A model generated the notes under the pieces. It ran no database searches. It had not been told where the DNA came from and was given only the letters and a program-made list of their open reading frames with translations. From Parasponia andersonii (Eukaryota > Streptophyta > Magnoliopsida > Rosales > Cannabaceae): 64,000 nucleotides of DNA. Both the position numbers and the translations under genes were made by a program. Positions 37,001 to 48,755 of the stretch are shown piece after piece (the first letter of the stretch is position 1; each line of letters opens with the position of its first letter). The stretch is from NCBI GenBank assembly GCA_002914805.1, contig JXTB01000521.1, positions 91,841 to 155,840 on the forward strand, in the 5' to 3' direction.

Positions 37001-38447
37001 ATTCCTTCGTAAGCACAAATTTGTAGTCTTCACTAACAAGTATGATATTTATATTATATTTCTACTTGATAAAATTATCTCTAGTTAATTTTTTATTTGC
37101 GAGTAAAATGAAAATAAGATTCGTCGTTGACATGTTTGCTAAAATTAAATATATAAAAAAATATTTAACATATTTAAAATAAATATTACAAAGAATTCAG
37201 AACAGTAAATATGATGCATGATGCAAGTAAGTAAACACATAAACTTATTTACTAATTCTATGGTAATTCAATTTTTTCTAATTAGATGTCGTCGTAGGAT
37301 AGGTCACATAATTACTAATTGAATTGAGACATTCTCAATTAATAAATAAAACATCAAAATATCTCACATTTTTTTTATTTATTAATTACCATTTTATGGT
37401 CAAGATACTATTAACAATTTAATTGTATCCTCATGAGTGTGACTCATTATTTCATATTCTAGTAACTTAACTTAAAATTACTGCTATAGGGTAGGTCAAT
37501 TTTGAAATACATTCTAAAACCCTATCTCTTGGAATAAGTTTTGCTATTAATTTAAATCGATACTCTCCATAGGGAGAACGAAATCTAAGCATTTCTAGGC
37601 CGCTAATTAAATCTTACGGTACTTAGTTAATAATAGAGACCATGGGATATATTGTCATATACTCCTCTCTCACTCATTATTTTAAAATCTTATGTGTTTT
37701 TACTAATAAACATCTAAATTTTTATTTAACCTAGTTGTTATATATAATATTTCTATGTTAAACTATTAGTCTAATCTCATTGGTCCTAAATAAATTACTA
37801 GATTTTCTAAAAATCTAAATTTACTATTATAGGAATAATTGGCTAATATAATTAATTTAATTAATAAGGATATCCTAAATTAAATAAATGTGATATTACC
37901 AAAATTTAACTATTAAATTTAAATTACATTATTTAATTTTTTATTCCTATTTAATTATTTAATCTAATTAAATTAGTCATATTTTAATTAAACGATTTTA
38001 GCATGAATATGATATGTATGTATGACATTTACAAATGGCTACGAGTGGGTATAATGAATGTCATATTATAAAACATGCTCATGTTATACATATCACATAA
38101 AATATAACAATAAAAAAAAAAGATATTTCGTCGGGTCTCTTCGGAAATTACAACCTAATAAAATAATAAAATTACAAAGAGTAAAAGGCATGTAGGCCCA
38201 AAAACTATCCGTTGATCTTTGTAGGTCTCCTTTCTTCTTTTAGTATTTTTACAAATCAAATTTGTAAAAAATAGTATTTTTATAAATACTTTACAAAACT
38301 TGCCTAGTCCATATGATTATCTAAATAATCATTTGGGCTTGGGGCTTTTTTTTATTTTTATTTTTACATAAACTATATATATAATATATATTAAGTTATA
38401 TATATAACATATATATATTACGAAAAATGTATCGTGCATATATATAA

Positions 38448-38908
38448 TGATGGTAATTTGGCCTAACACTCAGAAAAGATCATACATTCATGCAAAATAT
38501 GGAAAACACATGATCACATCATGAATGCAACTAAAAAATTAACGAATTAAGATTTTAAAATTTTTATACGAAAATAGTTTTCATAATCATAGAATATGCA
38601 TTTATCATATACAAGATTATGTATAACATAAATCAAATCTAGATACATAAATCCTAGACATGAGATTACGATTAACCTTTTGTAGCGTGCTCCTCCTTGA
38701 TCTCTTTGTAGATGGTGATCAAATCTCCAACTTTAGATTTTTTTGTCTATGCACTTACTCTTGATTGATAAGGCGAGTGAGTACTAAGTTGAATCCTTCA
38801 TTGGTGAATGATCAAGAATATTTTCCTGATCTTTCGGAATACCGGGATGTGAGATAAGACTGTGAGGTTGTAGGAAACTTTTTCTCTCCTCTTTTTCTCA
38901 GCCTTGGC

Positions 38909-38953
<45 letters not shown>

Positions 38954-40200
38954 TCTCTGCCTTATCTGTGTAACACTCTTAGAGTTAATGTGCACTTTTT
39001 TTTCTCTTATATATCTTATATATATATATATATATATATATAGGACCTAATACTGCTAATCCTAGTCCAACTAGGATTAGGCTTGTTCTCTGATTTGGGA
39101 TTTGGGTGTATTTTTATAAATATGTCCAACTCATGTAACTTATTTATAAAATACCAACTTCTGTGTAGAATCATTATTTTACACAGTTTCATAAAACTAA
39201 TTTCATAAATATCACTAATCAATTAATGAGTTTTGTTAAGCTAGATAAGTAACCTAATGGATCTAAATAATCTAAGTTCCAATAGTATGATTAATACACA
39301 ATAACTCTAATTATGGTATTTATATAAATACTATTAGTAAAAGAGACACTCCACTAAAGGCACAATACTGTATTCTTAGATTAAATGTCATGCATTTTAT
39401 AGAGATTTAATCAACTAGCCTGAACTAACCGATCCATCTAGCATATTGTATACCACATGTAAAATCCTTATACAATGCCGTAGTTGGATAAGTGAAATTA
39501 CCGTAATACCCTTCCAATGCATATTTACCTGTAAGTTACCATCTTTTTATCAAGGAATAATGTTGTCGATAATTTTGTTATTAATGGCCGTTTAGACAAA
39601 ATTATCGACTAATTCACGAAGTGAATACTAAGATCATAGATTTAGTTATTCTATGAATCTTGAAAGACGTTGAAGTAGCATTAATGTATAGTATCCTTAA
39701 CTATTTGGTGTTTCTATCAATTCATAAACTATAACCTCTAATATGCCAGAGTTCATCTCTAATTTCATCGAAGCTAGTCTTTTAACAAATCAAAAAGTTA
39801 TAACCCATGAAAACAAATTCAGTCAAATATTAAAGATTAATATTTACATGTTAAGAGCTAGTTTGTGGTAAAATAAGAATTGAGTTACGATACTACAATT
39901 CTTTATATTACCTAGCCGTGTTTAATGCACATAACTTATTTATGTTGTACTAGTATTTCTATCAGAAGTCAGATACTTTAATGATTTGAGATACGTCATT
40001 TCTGTTGAGATATATAAATACTACCATCTTTAGTAAATAAAGTATTCCGTCATTATTTATAGATTGTGAACTAATTAATTTAGACTTAGATAAATAAACA
40101 AGTCTTCCCCTAATTAACACTTAATTATGTTTTTTTTTTCTTTATACACAAATAAAGTCATAGAATCTTTTTCAGATAATCTATTCGACTGAGACAGTTA
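38448..40200 (-). mobile_element. Second-family LTR copy in the copia leader region
   Basis: Collinear with 31321-34298 minus its insert, and partly similar to the solo LTR at 20911-22560 in reverse orientation (shared 'atctgacttc-gata' and 'ggaatactttatt' stretches). Contains a (CT)n tract at 38914-38952 and (TA)n at 39015-39042. No primer site follows its end at 38448, which argues for an isolated LTR rather than a full element. The right limit is uncertain. Confidence 0.6.
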
Positions 40201-40636
40201 AATGTAGCAAATATCATAATTGCATATGAATATCTGCTTTTAAGGGAAAATATCCCAACATATAATATATTAATTTATATATAACATATATTAATATATA
40301 AATATTATATTATTTTTTTTGTGTGAGTTCTTTGGGGCATCAAGTCGACTTCAAGTGAAAACATTTCTATCATCTTCTTTGTACATTATAAGAAAAAAAA
40401 AATACAACAAAGCCTATATCCCAAAGTTAGGATTTATTTATTTTGATCTATTCAAAATAAATTACAAAAAATTAAAACCTAAGGAACTATATAATTAATG
40501 ACCAAATACTAACTTTGCATCTATCATATGATAACTCATCCATTCCTTATCAAATACATATGAAAAATAATATAATACCCACTTATGTATATAAATAATT
40601 AATACAATATACTCATATAACTGCTATGGTATCAAT

Positions 40637-42092
40637 TGTTGGTTTTTTAAAACAATTTTCGTAGTAGAAGATTTACTTAAGAATATTCAAAAATTTTCTC
40701 AAAATAATTGACTATATGAGTGTATAATATTAATTTATAGCAAATAAAAACATACAAAGAGAATAGACCGAATACCTCTTGTAGCCTATCAGCGGATCCT
40801 AATTTTTTTGTCTTCTAAACCATGATATTCCAATTCAAGCCTTGAAAACAACTAGATTATTGTGTAGGTGTTGTGTATAATTTCTTAAACTCACACTTTA
40901 GGCACTTGTAATAACACATAAGAATACAGGAGTTTGTTCTACAAGGAATAGGAAGATTTTCTTATTTTTCTCTCTAGGTTATGAAGGCTATGTAGAAAAT
41001 AATACGTCATATATATTCCACTAGGATTTTATCTTATATATATATATATATAACTTTTAGAAAGAAATGTCGGTTGTTTTTTTTGAAAAAATGTAAACCA
41101 ATGTGTGTGTATATATATATATATATATCTACTTAATCTAACTAATTAATATATATATATATATATGTTAATTTAATTTGTCTAATTTATTAATTATAGT
41201 ATTACTCCACTAAAAATCTGTATTTACATTCTTGAAGTTATAGAATTAATTTACTCAGAAAACAACGAGTCGTCCATCGATTTTATCATTATATGTAGTT
41301 CAATCCTCCATAGATAATTCATAATTGGAGCTAGATAATGTTTCGTTTACCTCTTCAATTACATTTTTATCCTTATATACCATTGATTTTTCAACGAACA
41401 ATTAATTTAAAAATCTATTATAAATTGAGTACTCAAACTGTTCAAGTCCTGAATCAATACACGAGGGGATAATCTTTTTAGCTTCCTTAATGGAAGGATT
41501 GGATTCCATATTTGTAAAATACATTCTCAGTTACTGATCTCATCATACTCCCAAGATACAAGTATTTCGGTCTGTTTAGGAAACGAATCTTTAACAAAAA
41601 TGTTAAAGAATATAATATTATAAATAGGAGTCTATAACTACTCAGGATTAGGATTGATCTACATATGATCATCTAGTGATATTGTTTGAACTCTCAACTG
41701 TTAACAGAACATAATTTATATGAGATTCATATCATGTCTGATTTAGTCCTATATAATCGAGTTATATAAAATACCTTCATTGCAATATCAACACATCAAT
41801 AATCCGGATAAGACTATTACATTCCCAATGTTAATGAACTGTACTAATAATATTTAATTAAAGATCTCAAACTTTAATTAATTATTACGAATTATGTTTA
41901 GTTTATTATCCATAAAGTTAATCTTCATATATATAACACTTATATACTAAATTTACGGCCACATAAATAAACTAAGAATTTTCTTATATTTAAAGACATA
42001 AAAATTATGTACAAATTCAAATAGAAAAATATCATTTTATTAATTCAGTAAATATCCAAAATATATATATTTTTAGGGCATAAATCCTAACT
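40637..42092 (-). repeat. 5' LTR of the copia element (1.46 kb)
   Basis: Collinear with 28447-30276 but a few hundred bp shorter around 41030-41170. Minus-strand end ...CCAACA at 40637 is followed by a degenerate primer site (ATTGATACCATAGC, 40623-40636). The start (GTTAGGATTTATGCCC) is at about 42091 with the terminal T of TGTT altered. Confidence 0.8.
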
Positions 42093-42399
42093 AGATTTTC
42101 GTTTCAAAGAAATGTTAGGATTAACTACTGATATATAGTAGGTGATCAAATTTGATGATAGTCTCGTGGAGTCCAAATTTATAGTAGCTTTCATATTGAT
42201 AAATGAAAAACCACGAACATACTTTCTTTCTAAAAATAAAAACGAATTATAATGTAGATCGTAGAAAATTCAATATTCCTTAGCGTCGTGAAATCTTTTT
42301 GAGCATATGAAAACAACAAAGATATTAATCCTAGTCATCTAGCAGAGTAAGAATAAATAATAACAAAAGAAGTACCCAATTTTACCTGCAGATTAGAAA

Positions 42400-42890
42400 C
42401 AAACTAATTTCTTCTAAAGTCAGAGTTTTTTTTCTGTTATGAATCTCCCTGCATCGTCATAGCCTAGTTTCCGCCGTCCCCTATGGCTCGAATCTGTCAG
42501 GGGCGAGATTTGGACAAACCGCCGTTCTGTCAAGACGGTTTGTCCTATGTGCACATCAACTCAGGATCGCATTAAATGTTCTGTCTGGGTATGAAGCTGT
42601 AAGTTGCTTCTCATTGTACTCTGGTGGAAGACCCTTGAGGCTCCGGACCCTCAACTGTCGAGGTAAGAATTGGACTGGGTCGAGTCCATCCAGGGTCTGG
42701 GATGGGCTTGGCCCTAGCCTCGGACAGCCCATGGGCCTATGTGGTACCACCTGCGACTTGCGTGACTTTTAATTAGTCACTATGGACACGTGTTGGACGG
42801 TGTGCCCCGTTTATGACCTGTTCTGCTACTTAATCGTTCACGTGATGTATAATTTAGGAACGGGTCCCACACTTTGGCCATCAAACAGTC
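42400..42890. other. GC-rich island of unknown origin
   Basis: An unusually GC-rich stretch inside very AT-rich DNA. It contains a hairpin (42512-42545), CACGTG words at 42786-42791 and 42839-42844, and pieces such as GACAGCCCATGGGCC. No long open frame matches a known family. It may be an LTR or promoter-like part of an uncharacterised element. Confidence 0.5.
42512..42545. repeat. Perfect 10-bp inverted repeat (hairpin)
   Basis: GGACAAACCG (42512-42521) pairs with CGGTTTGTCC (42536-42545) across a 14-base loop that itself holds CCGTTCT and AGACGG-like words. It is the strongest secondary-structure signal in the GC-rich island. Confidence 0.85.
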
Positions 42891-44964
42891 TACGCAAGGA
42901 ATTTCTTTATAGTAATTGTTATTTATATTTAAATAAATATATTACTATAAATTAATATTTTTATTTATGTATCCACCAAAAACTATAGTGCAAAGCAAAA
43001 CTAATATTTGTATTTACTCAGTCGCATGGAGGAAATGGAAAAACAACTAGCAAGATAAAAACAAACCTTAGAAATAAAATTTATGCATATGCAAACCTTG
43101 GAGCTGGTGGTGATCCGAATAAGTAGACCAAAAAGTCATCCACCAAAATCACCTTTTTTTTTTTAATAAAAAGGAAATGAGTCAAGATAATGATAGAAAA
43201 TAGAGAAAATGACGTAGAAAAATTATAACGATATAATTTTACATGTTAGAAAATTATTGATGAATTTGACAACTTAAATTGCAAGCAATCAGATGTGGGT
43301 AGTTTTAATGACCATCAGTACGTATTAAACATCTAGTATTTCTGACGCGAGTGATGTCAGAAACAAAAAGATAGTTAGTTTTTCCGATAAAAATGATTCC
43401 AGTCATTCAGTTGGAAATATAAATAAACAATATAAAAAAATAAATAATTAAAAAATTAGATTTATGACAGAAGTGATTTCAACCATTTTGTTAAAAATAA
43501 AGAAAAAAAAATAAAAATATTAAATTTAACGTAAAGAATTACAAACAAGAGTCATATACATTATAACTTGACTACTTGAACAACTCAAAATCTAGATTTA
43601 TTGAATTACAAACATGAGTCATATACATTATAACTTGACTACTTGAACAACTCAAAATCATAGATTTATTGAATTACAAACAAGAGTCATATACATTATA
43701 ACTTGACTACTTGAACAACTCAAAATCATAGATTTATTTAATAGTGCATAATTTAAATATTAGCACAATATATATACTGAGGTAACCTATAAATATTTAG
43801 AGAAATAAAAAATAATTAAATTAGTAGTTTAGTATTCTCAAAATCTAAATAAAACTAATTATAATAGTAATAATAATAATAATAATATAGGTATATATTA
43901 GGATAAGAAAAGAATATATATATATATATATGTATATGTATAAGGTTGATGGAAAAGTTTTTGATGGGTTGCGGAATCGAGGAAGTACGGGAATTTGTGA
44001 ACTAAGTTAAGAAAGTATATGTAATAGATTTGGTTTGGTAAAAAAAATAAAATATGAGAAGATTGGTGAGGTGATGGAAGAGATTAGTACGAGAAGAAGA
44101 ATAGATGAAATAGAAGGAGAAAAGCAAAAGAGAAATTGTATATGAAAGAAAAAGAAAGAGCTTTCAGTTGATCCCTCCTTTTTATCCGATTACAATTAAC
44201 AGCCTATATATATAGGCAAAACCTCAAACGGTTGAAGCGGTGTAAAGCTTCACCTGTTAGACACCTAAATAACTAATGCGTCATCACCAAATCTGAGCAA
44301 TCTTAATCACGTGGCACCTACCTAGCTAAAAAGATGTGGTCCAATAACATTTTAGCATATGGCTCTGTAGTATCACAACACATAGCATAGTGATTATTGT
44401 AGCCAAGCACCTCGCAGCAAGAGCTCGATAATTTCTAATAAGAAATTGATATTTGTGTTGAGATGTCAAAATTTTCTTTTGTCTAATATAATTTTGATCT
44501 GTCTTATTTTCTTAATTAATCATATATTATGTAATTATTATATTGATTATGACTTAATAATTTTAATTAGTGATTAATTATAAAATATTATCAATAATCT
44601 TCTCTGAGACCGTACACTGGGATACGGATTATGTGGTCTGCAAAACGGTAAGAAAAAGTGTTCTTATTGAGCCATGGGTTTGAAAATAAAGAAAAAAAAA
44701 TCCAAAAGAAGTAGAATTAATTATTTTGAGGTGGGGTTCATGAGTCATGGTATAAGAGACAAAGGTTTTTATCTCCTTCTGTCTTGGCATGCAGTTCAGA
44801 CTACATGCGGGTCATTCGAAAAGTGGCAAACTTAGAACAATTTAAAGGAGAAAAAAAGGGCCTGAAAATTATCATATTTCTAAGATTTTATACGAGAAAT
44901 TTAGGCCAAATGTCTCACTGAGTGGCAAAAGAAAGAAAAGAAACGATTGCCTTGCATTAAAAAA
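42891..44964. other. Non-coding AT-rich DNA
   Basis: Contains the three-unit minisatellite at 43536-43738, an AAT-rich run near 43865 and (TA)n near 43916. Some CACGTGG and GTACACTGGGATACGG words near 44310-44640 are less AT-biased. No gene recognised. Confidence 0.55.
43536..43738. repeat. Three-copy 67-68 bp tandem repeat
   Basis: Units 43536-43602 (67 bp), 43603-43670 (68 bp) and 43671-43738 (68 bp) all begin GAATTACAAACA and end AGATTTATT. They differ by one substitution (CAAGAG/CATGAG) and a 1-base indel (ATCTAG/ATCATAG). The near identity points to recent expansion. Confidence 0.95.
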
Positions 44965-46666
44965 TAGGATAAATTGTATTTTTTTTCCTCCGAATTATGG
45001 GTTTTGTAGAATTTTGCCTCTGTTATTTCTTGTTGCATTCTTTCCCCTGCATAGTTCATTTCTTACAAAAGTTATTCTTACGTCAGTTTCTTCTAATAAC
45101 TTAATAGAAAAAGTGACGTAGCAATTATTTATGCTATTATTTATGTTTTTTCTTTTAATTATTTCATTTGAAAATTTTATTTATATTCATTAGAAATTGA
45201 AAAAATAAATCAAAAATGAATTCTCTTCGCCTTGTTCTCTCTCAGTCTCCCCTTGCCCTTCACCTGCTCGTGCTCCCTCATCCTCTACTCTCAGTTGCAG
45301 AGCTTGAACAGAAGCAAATAATTGAATTCAAATGGCAACACTTTAGAATAATAATGAAAACCACTTCTTGATCTTTATATTAGAATAGTGTAATTTATAA
45401 CCCGCAAAGATATAATAGCCAAAAATATCTAATTTATGTTCCTTTCTTAGAGTTGATTCGGTAATCCTACAAAACTAGAGAACCAGAAAAGATTTATTTC
45501 AAATATCCACATATAATATACCAGAAAGAATAAATAAATAATACAACTTTCCAAATATCATCCTCAAAATTAATTACATGAGTGGATTATATTTCTTTCA
45601 AAAAAAATAAATTACAACCCAAAGGGAATCTTACTAATCCCAGCAACAAAAGTCATTTCAAAAAATTCTTATTGTTTAATTCCTAATCCCCAAAATGAAA
45701 AACCCTGCTTTGTCATTCTTCTTCCCGAATCGTTCACCCAACATATAGAACCCAGCAATAGATATACCCACCAATACGTAGTTTTAGGTATATAACCTAT
45801 TCCAAAAGCTTAATCCAGTTGGAATTTTTGTGTCAAGCCAGAAAAAAAAGAGTAGGTTGGGATTTTTGTGGTTTATGGATTCTAGTGACAATCTGCATTT
45901 AATTGGATTAGAAACATGGGAGGTTGAGACGAGAGAGAGGAGGAAAACAGGTGAAGAGGGAGAGAAAAAGGAAGCGGGTAGAAATAACAATAGTTAAAGC
46001 TTATTCTCTTTTCTATTCTGAATTTTTAAATTTAATTTAAAAACTTAAACAAAAAAAATGCCACATCATCATTCTCCGTCAAATTACACACTAAACTTGA
46101 CCCTACAATCCAACCAATTGGAAGAGAATCAATAAATTCTTTCTTTTTTTTTTGGAGCGATTCATTCTTTCCGATTGTACTACGTTCTCCAAGTGTGCTT
46201 GTTCCTATCTTCTTCCTCACCGTGGCAAGAAAAATGAAGGCATTAAGAGACTCTTCTGGCCTAATCCTAGACACTCTAAGATTTTTTTTCAAACTTGCTC
46301 CTATTTCGAGTTAAGAGATAGATAAAGAGATACATCCTGTTGCACTGATCATGAGCCTTTTTAGTGACCGAGGGGGTCGAAGGCCAAAAATGAGTTATTT
46401 ATCAACCAAGTGTTCTTCTTACGACTAAATCTAATCTCCTAATCCATGTGAAAAGGAAAAAGAATTTTACATTCTTCCTTTTGAGAAAGGAGGATTTTTT
46501 TCTTATTGATTGCAACTTTTGCCGAACCTCCAGGAAAGGATCAAGTTTGCAACAAATGAGTAACATAGGAAGAATAAATATAACAAAAAAAAAAAAATTG
46601 GGGGATAAAAGTCTACAATGATCATATGATCATATTTCGAGGGCAAAAAAAATTAAATTTGTCCTA
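44965..46666. mobile_element. TIR-bounded non-autonomous element (1.7 kb)
   Basis: The left end TAGGATAAATTGTATT (44965-45000, continuing through a T-run into CCTCCGAA-TATGG) reappears as an imperfect reverse complement at 46631-46666 (CATATTTCGAGGGC... to ...AATTTGTCCTA). A-rich runs flank both ends. The interior (45200-45330 and 46140-46550) is less AT-rich than surrounding DNA and includes CT-rich and short open stretches, but I could not match it to a protein. A Mutator-like element with captured DNA is possible but unproven. Confidence 0.45.
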
Positions 46667-46859
46667 AAAAATAACCTAAATTGTTCTCAATAATCTAAAA
46701 TTTTTGGTTTATATGGTCTCTATTACTAGGACCCGAAAAAGAACAACACAAAAAGAAAGAAATTCAAATAAACAACTAGGGTTGTATTCATTCAAATCAA
46801 CGAACCGATATGAAATTAGTGAAATCAAACCGCACAAAATTTCTTTCATGCGTAGTTTA

Positions 46860-47640
46860 GTTATCGTTTAGAATGATGAGAACATCAGAGCGGTCAAGAC
46901 ACGTGGACCAGTACAAGTTCCTGTTGGACCAATGACCAGGGCTAGAGCTAAAAGATTCAAAGAAGAGCTTAATAACTTAGTCCGGAGAGTTCTACAGCAA
47001 GAAGAAAGCGTGTTCACAACTGAAAGTGAACAAAGGTTGGTTTTACTCATCCAAGCCGATCCGGTTGAGAACCAATCAGCCAAACACGTCCTTTGAGCCA
47101 TTGCATGCCGAATCCATCATACACGTGCAATGGGAGAATCATAATTTGATGTAAACACGTTTTCTTTGTATTTTCATCTTTATAGAGTGTTTTAATTTCT
47201 GAGTGTTTCTAAGGCTTTTCTTTGGGTTTTTCTTTGGGGTGTTTCTTTGGGCTTTTCTTTTCTGTTTCTTCATTAAGGGTAGTTTAGTAATTTTACACTC
47301 AAAACCCTAGCAGGGTATCCTGCTATATAAGGGTGCCGCCCCTAACATTTTAAGACCAGATTTTTGCATATTAATGAAAAGAGAGAGTTTTTCTTCTTGA
47401 GTTCTTGAAGAAACTTGTTCTGAACTTATCAAGGAATTCCTTGTGGCGTTCAACTTGACTTATCAAACGGATTTTCCATCCCGTTTGTGGCGTCTTCAAC
47501 ATACCAAGGTTCTTGCTACATGTTAAGCAACGGGTCGCGGTCTCCATCAAACTTGAAAGGTCTTGGGTGCGTTCCAGATTTGGTAACGGGTTTCGTCACA
47601 ACGTTGGCGAGGTTCGTATCATAGAACTTTCTTGAAAGCA
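46860..47640 (+). mobile_element. Ty3/gypsy-like 3' fragment: pol tail plus LTR part
   Basis: Plus-strand translation from about 46876 gives GPVQVPVGPMTRARAKRFKE then ELNNLV..., ending at a TGA near 47096; 'GPMTRARAKRFKE' is typical of the C-terminal tail of plant gypsy polyproteins. Downstream comes an LTR-like segment with a TATA box (CTATATAAGG, 47321-47330) and an end resembling gypsy LTR termini (GTTCGTATCA, about 47619). No 5' part is present. Confidence 0.55.
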
Positions 47641-48414
47641 TTAGTTTGATTTGGGTTATGGATTCAGCACTAGCTAGTCAAACCGTTGAAACCAAATAAA
47701 CTAAATCGTCATGTATATTTCATTTTTATTATCTCGTGTATCTATAAAAACTAATACGTGATGTGTTTTCATATTTTTTTTTTTTAAAAAAAAAGAAAAT
47801 TCATATACTTCTATTGGCTGACAGTAGGGCTTCAGCTGGTACATTGAGGTTACTTCACCAAATTCCCTTCATATGTCATTTAAATTAGAATTTAGCATCA
47901 AGGTTTGTGTCCTCTTTCAGCTTAAAGCTTAATGTGTTCTAACAGCAAACAAATGTATTATGTTTTGAAGGCCTAAGACAAAGCAAAATCCAATTGGATG
48001 GCCAATCCAACCATCTATATGATTTGATTTCCTTATGGTTTTTACATTGTGTTTGGAAATTGATGAAACCAAATCTCACATAAACTGCGAAAGTGAGATT
48101 TGGTTTATGGTTTCGCTATTAAAACGACAAAAACAAACAACAAAATACCTATTTATATTAAGTGACAATTAAAGCAAGAGAACTCCCTTTGCACTTTGTG
48201 TTTGCTACATGAACTGCTCTAGTTATTGAAAGATCGCCAATGGGCTGCTCAATGTCGTAATAGGGTATTGGCAAGTTCAAAAAAGCCCAAACAATGATTA
48301 ATGGGATGGATTCAGGGTACATTTTGCATACCCGAGCAAGGGATGGGTCGGAGAGGATACATATCTCCACTCCAAAACTCTCTGATGGATATGTGTTTTA
48401 TTAGTTTCTAAACA

Positions 48415-48461
<47 letters not shown>

Positions 48462-48555
48462 ATAACATGGATACGAAATCTGGAGGAGAAAGAAAAATCC
48501 TAAATACTTAAACGCATAAGTGGCTTGAGCTTTCAACTCTTGTCTTTGCCCTCGC
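47641..48555. other. Non-coding DNA with a long (TA)n tract
   Basis: AT-rich, no recognised gene. A (TA)n microsatellite runs from about 48417 to 48458. The hAT element begins at 48556. Confidence 0.6.
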
Positions 48556-48755
48556 CAGAGCCGTCTCAACATGATTTGGGACCCTAAGTGAAATTTTAAA
48601 ATAGGGGCCTTTTTCAAAAAAAAAAAAAATTAAGAACGATTTATTTAAAAATTAAATTTTCTTGCTTTTTTAGATGCAAAAGAATTAATCAAATCTTTAT
48701 ATTCAAGTTTATCCAACAAATCTTTTTCAATAGACAACATAACTAATCCACTTAA

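Larger units (their letters stand above)
28447..42092 (-). mobile_element. Degenerate Ty1/copia retrotransposon with nested insertions
   Basis: Read on the minus strand: 5' LTR (40637-42092), degenerate primer site and leader (40205-40636), gag (36302-37000), protease with DSGATNH (36211-36231), integrase (about 34800-35850), reverse transcriptase in two parts (34299-34800 and 30900-31320), RNase H (30291-30593), polypurine tract (30277-30292), 3' LTR (28447-30276). The domain order gag-PR-INT-RT-RH defines Ty1/copia. Two inserts of another LTR family (31321-34298 and 38448-about 40200) interrupt it. Stops and frameshifts throughout show it is dead. LTRs differ visibly, including a few hundred bp around the (TA)n region, so insertion is not recent. 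Confidence 0.8.

Noticed and set aside
34311..38447. The gag-to-RT block as the interior of the second-family element rather than of the copia element
   Set aside because: No primer site follows the LTR end at 38448, and the RT frame at 34299 resumes in the same family at 31320; a single copia element with two LTR inserts is simpler. Not fully excluded.
38798..38995. Arg-Glu repeat protein on the minus strand
   Set aside because: It is a translation of the (CT)n microsatellite inside an LTR.
42556..42750. A 64-codon minus-strand reading frame in the GC-rich island
   Set aside because: Pro-rich, no recognised motif, and GC-rich DNA yields long open frames by chance.
43536..43738. A CRISPR-like array
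   Set aside because: The units are directly contiguous without unique spacers and the host is a plant; it is a tandem minisatellite.
46032..46292. An 86-codon minus-strand reading frame
   Set aside because: It lies within the TIR-bounded element, no protein family recognised; it may be captured debris but cannot be supported as a gene.
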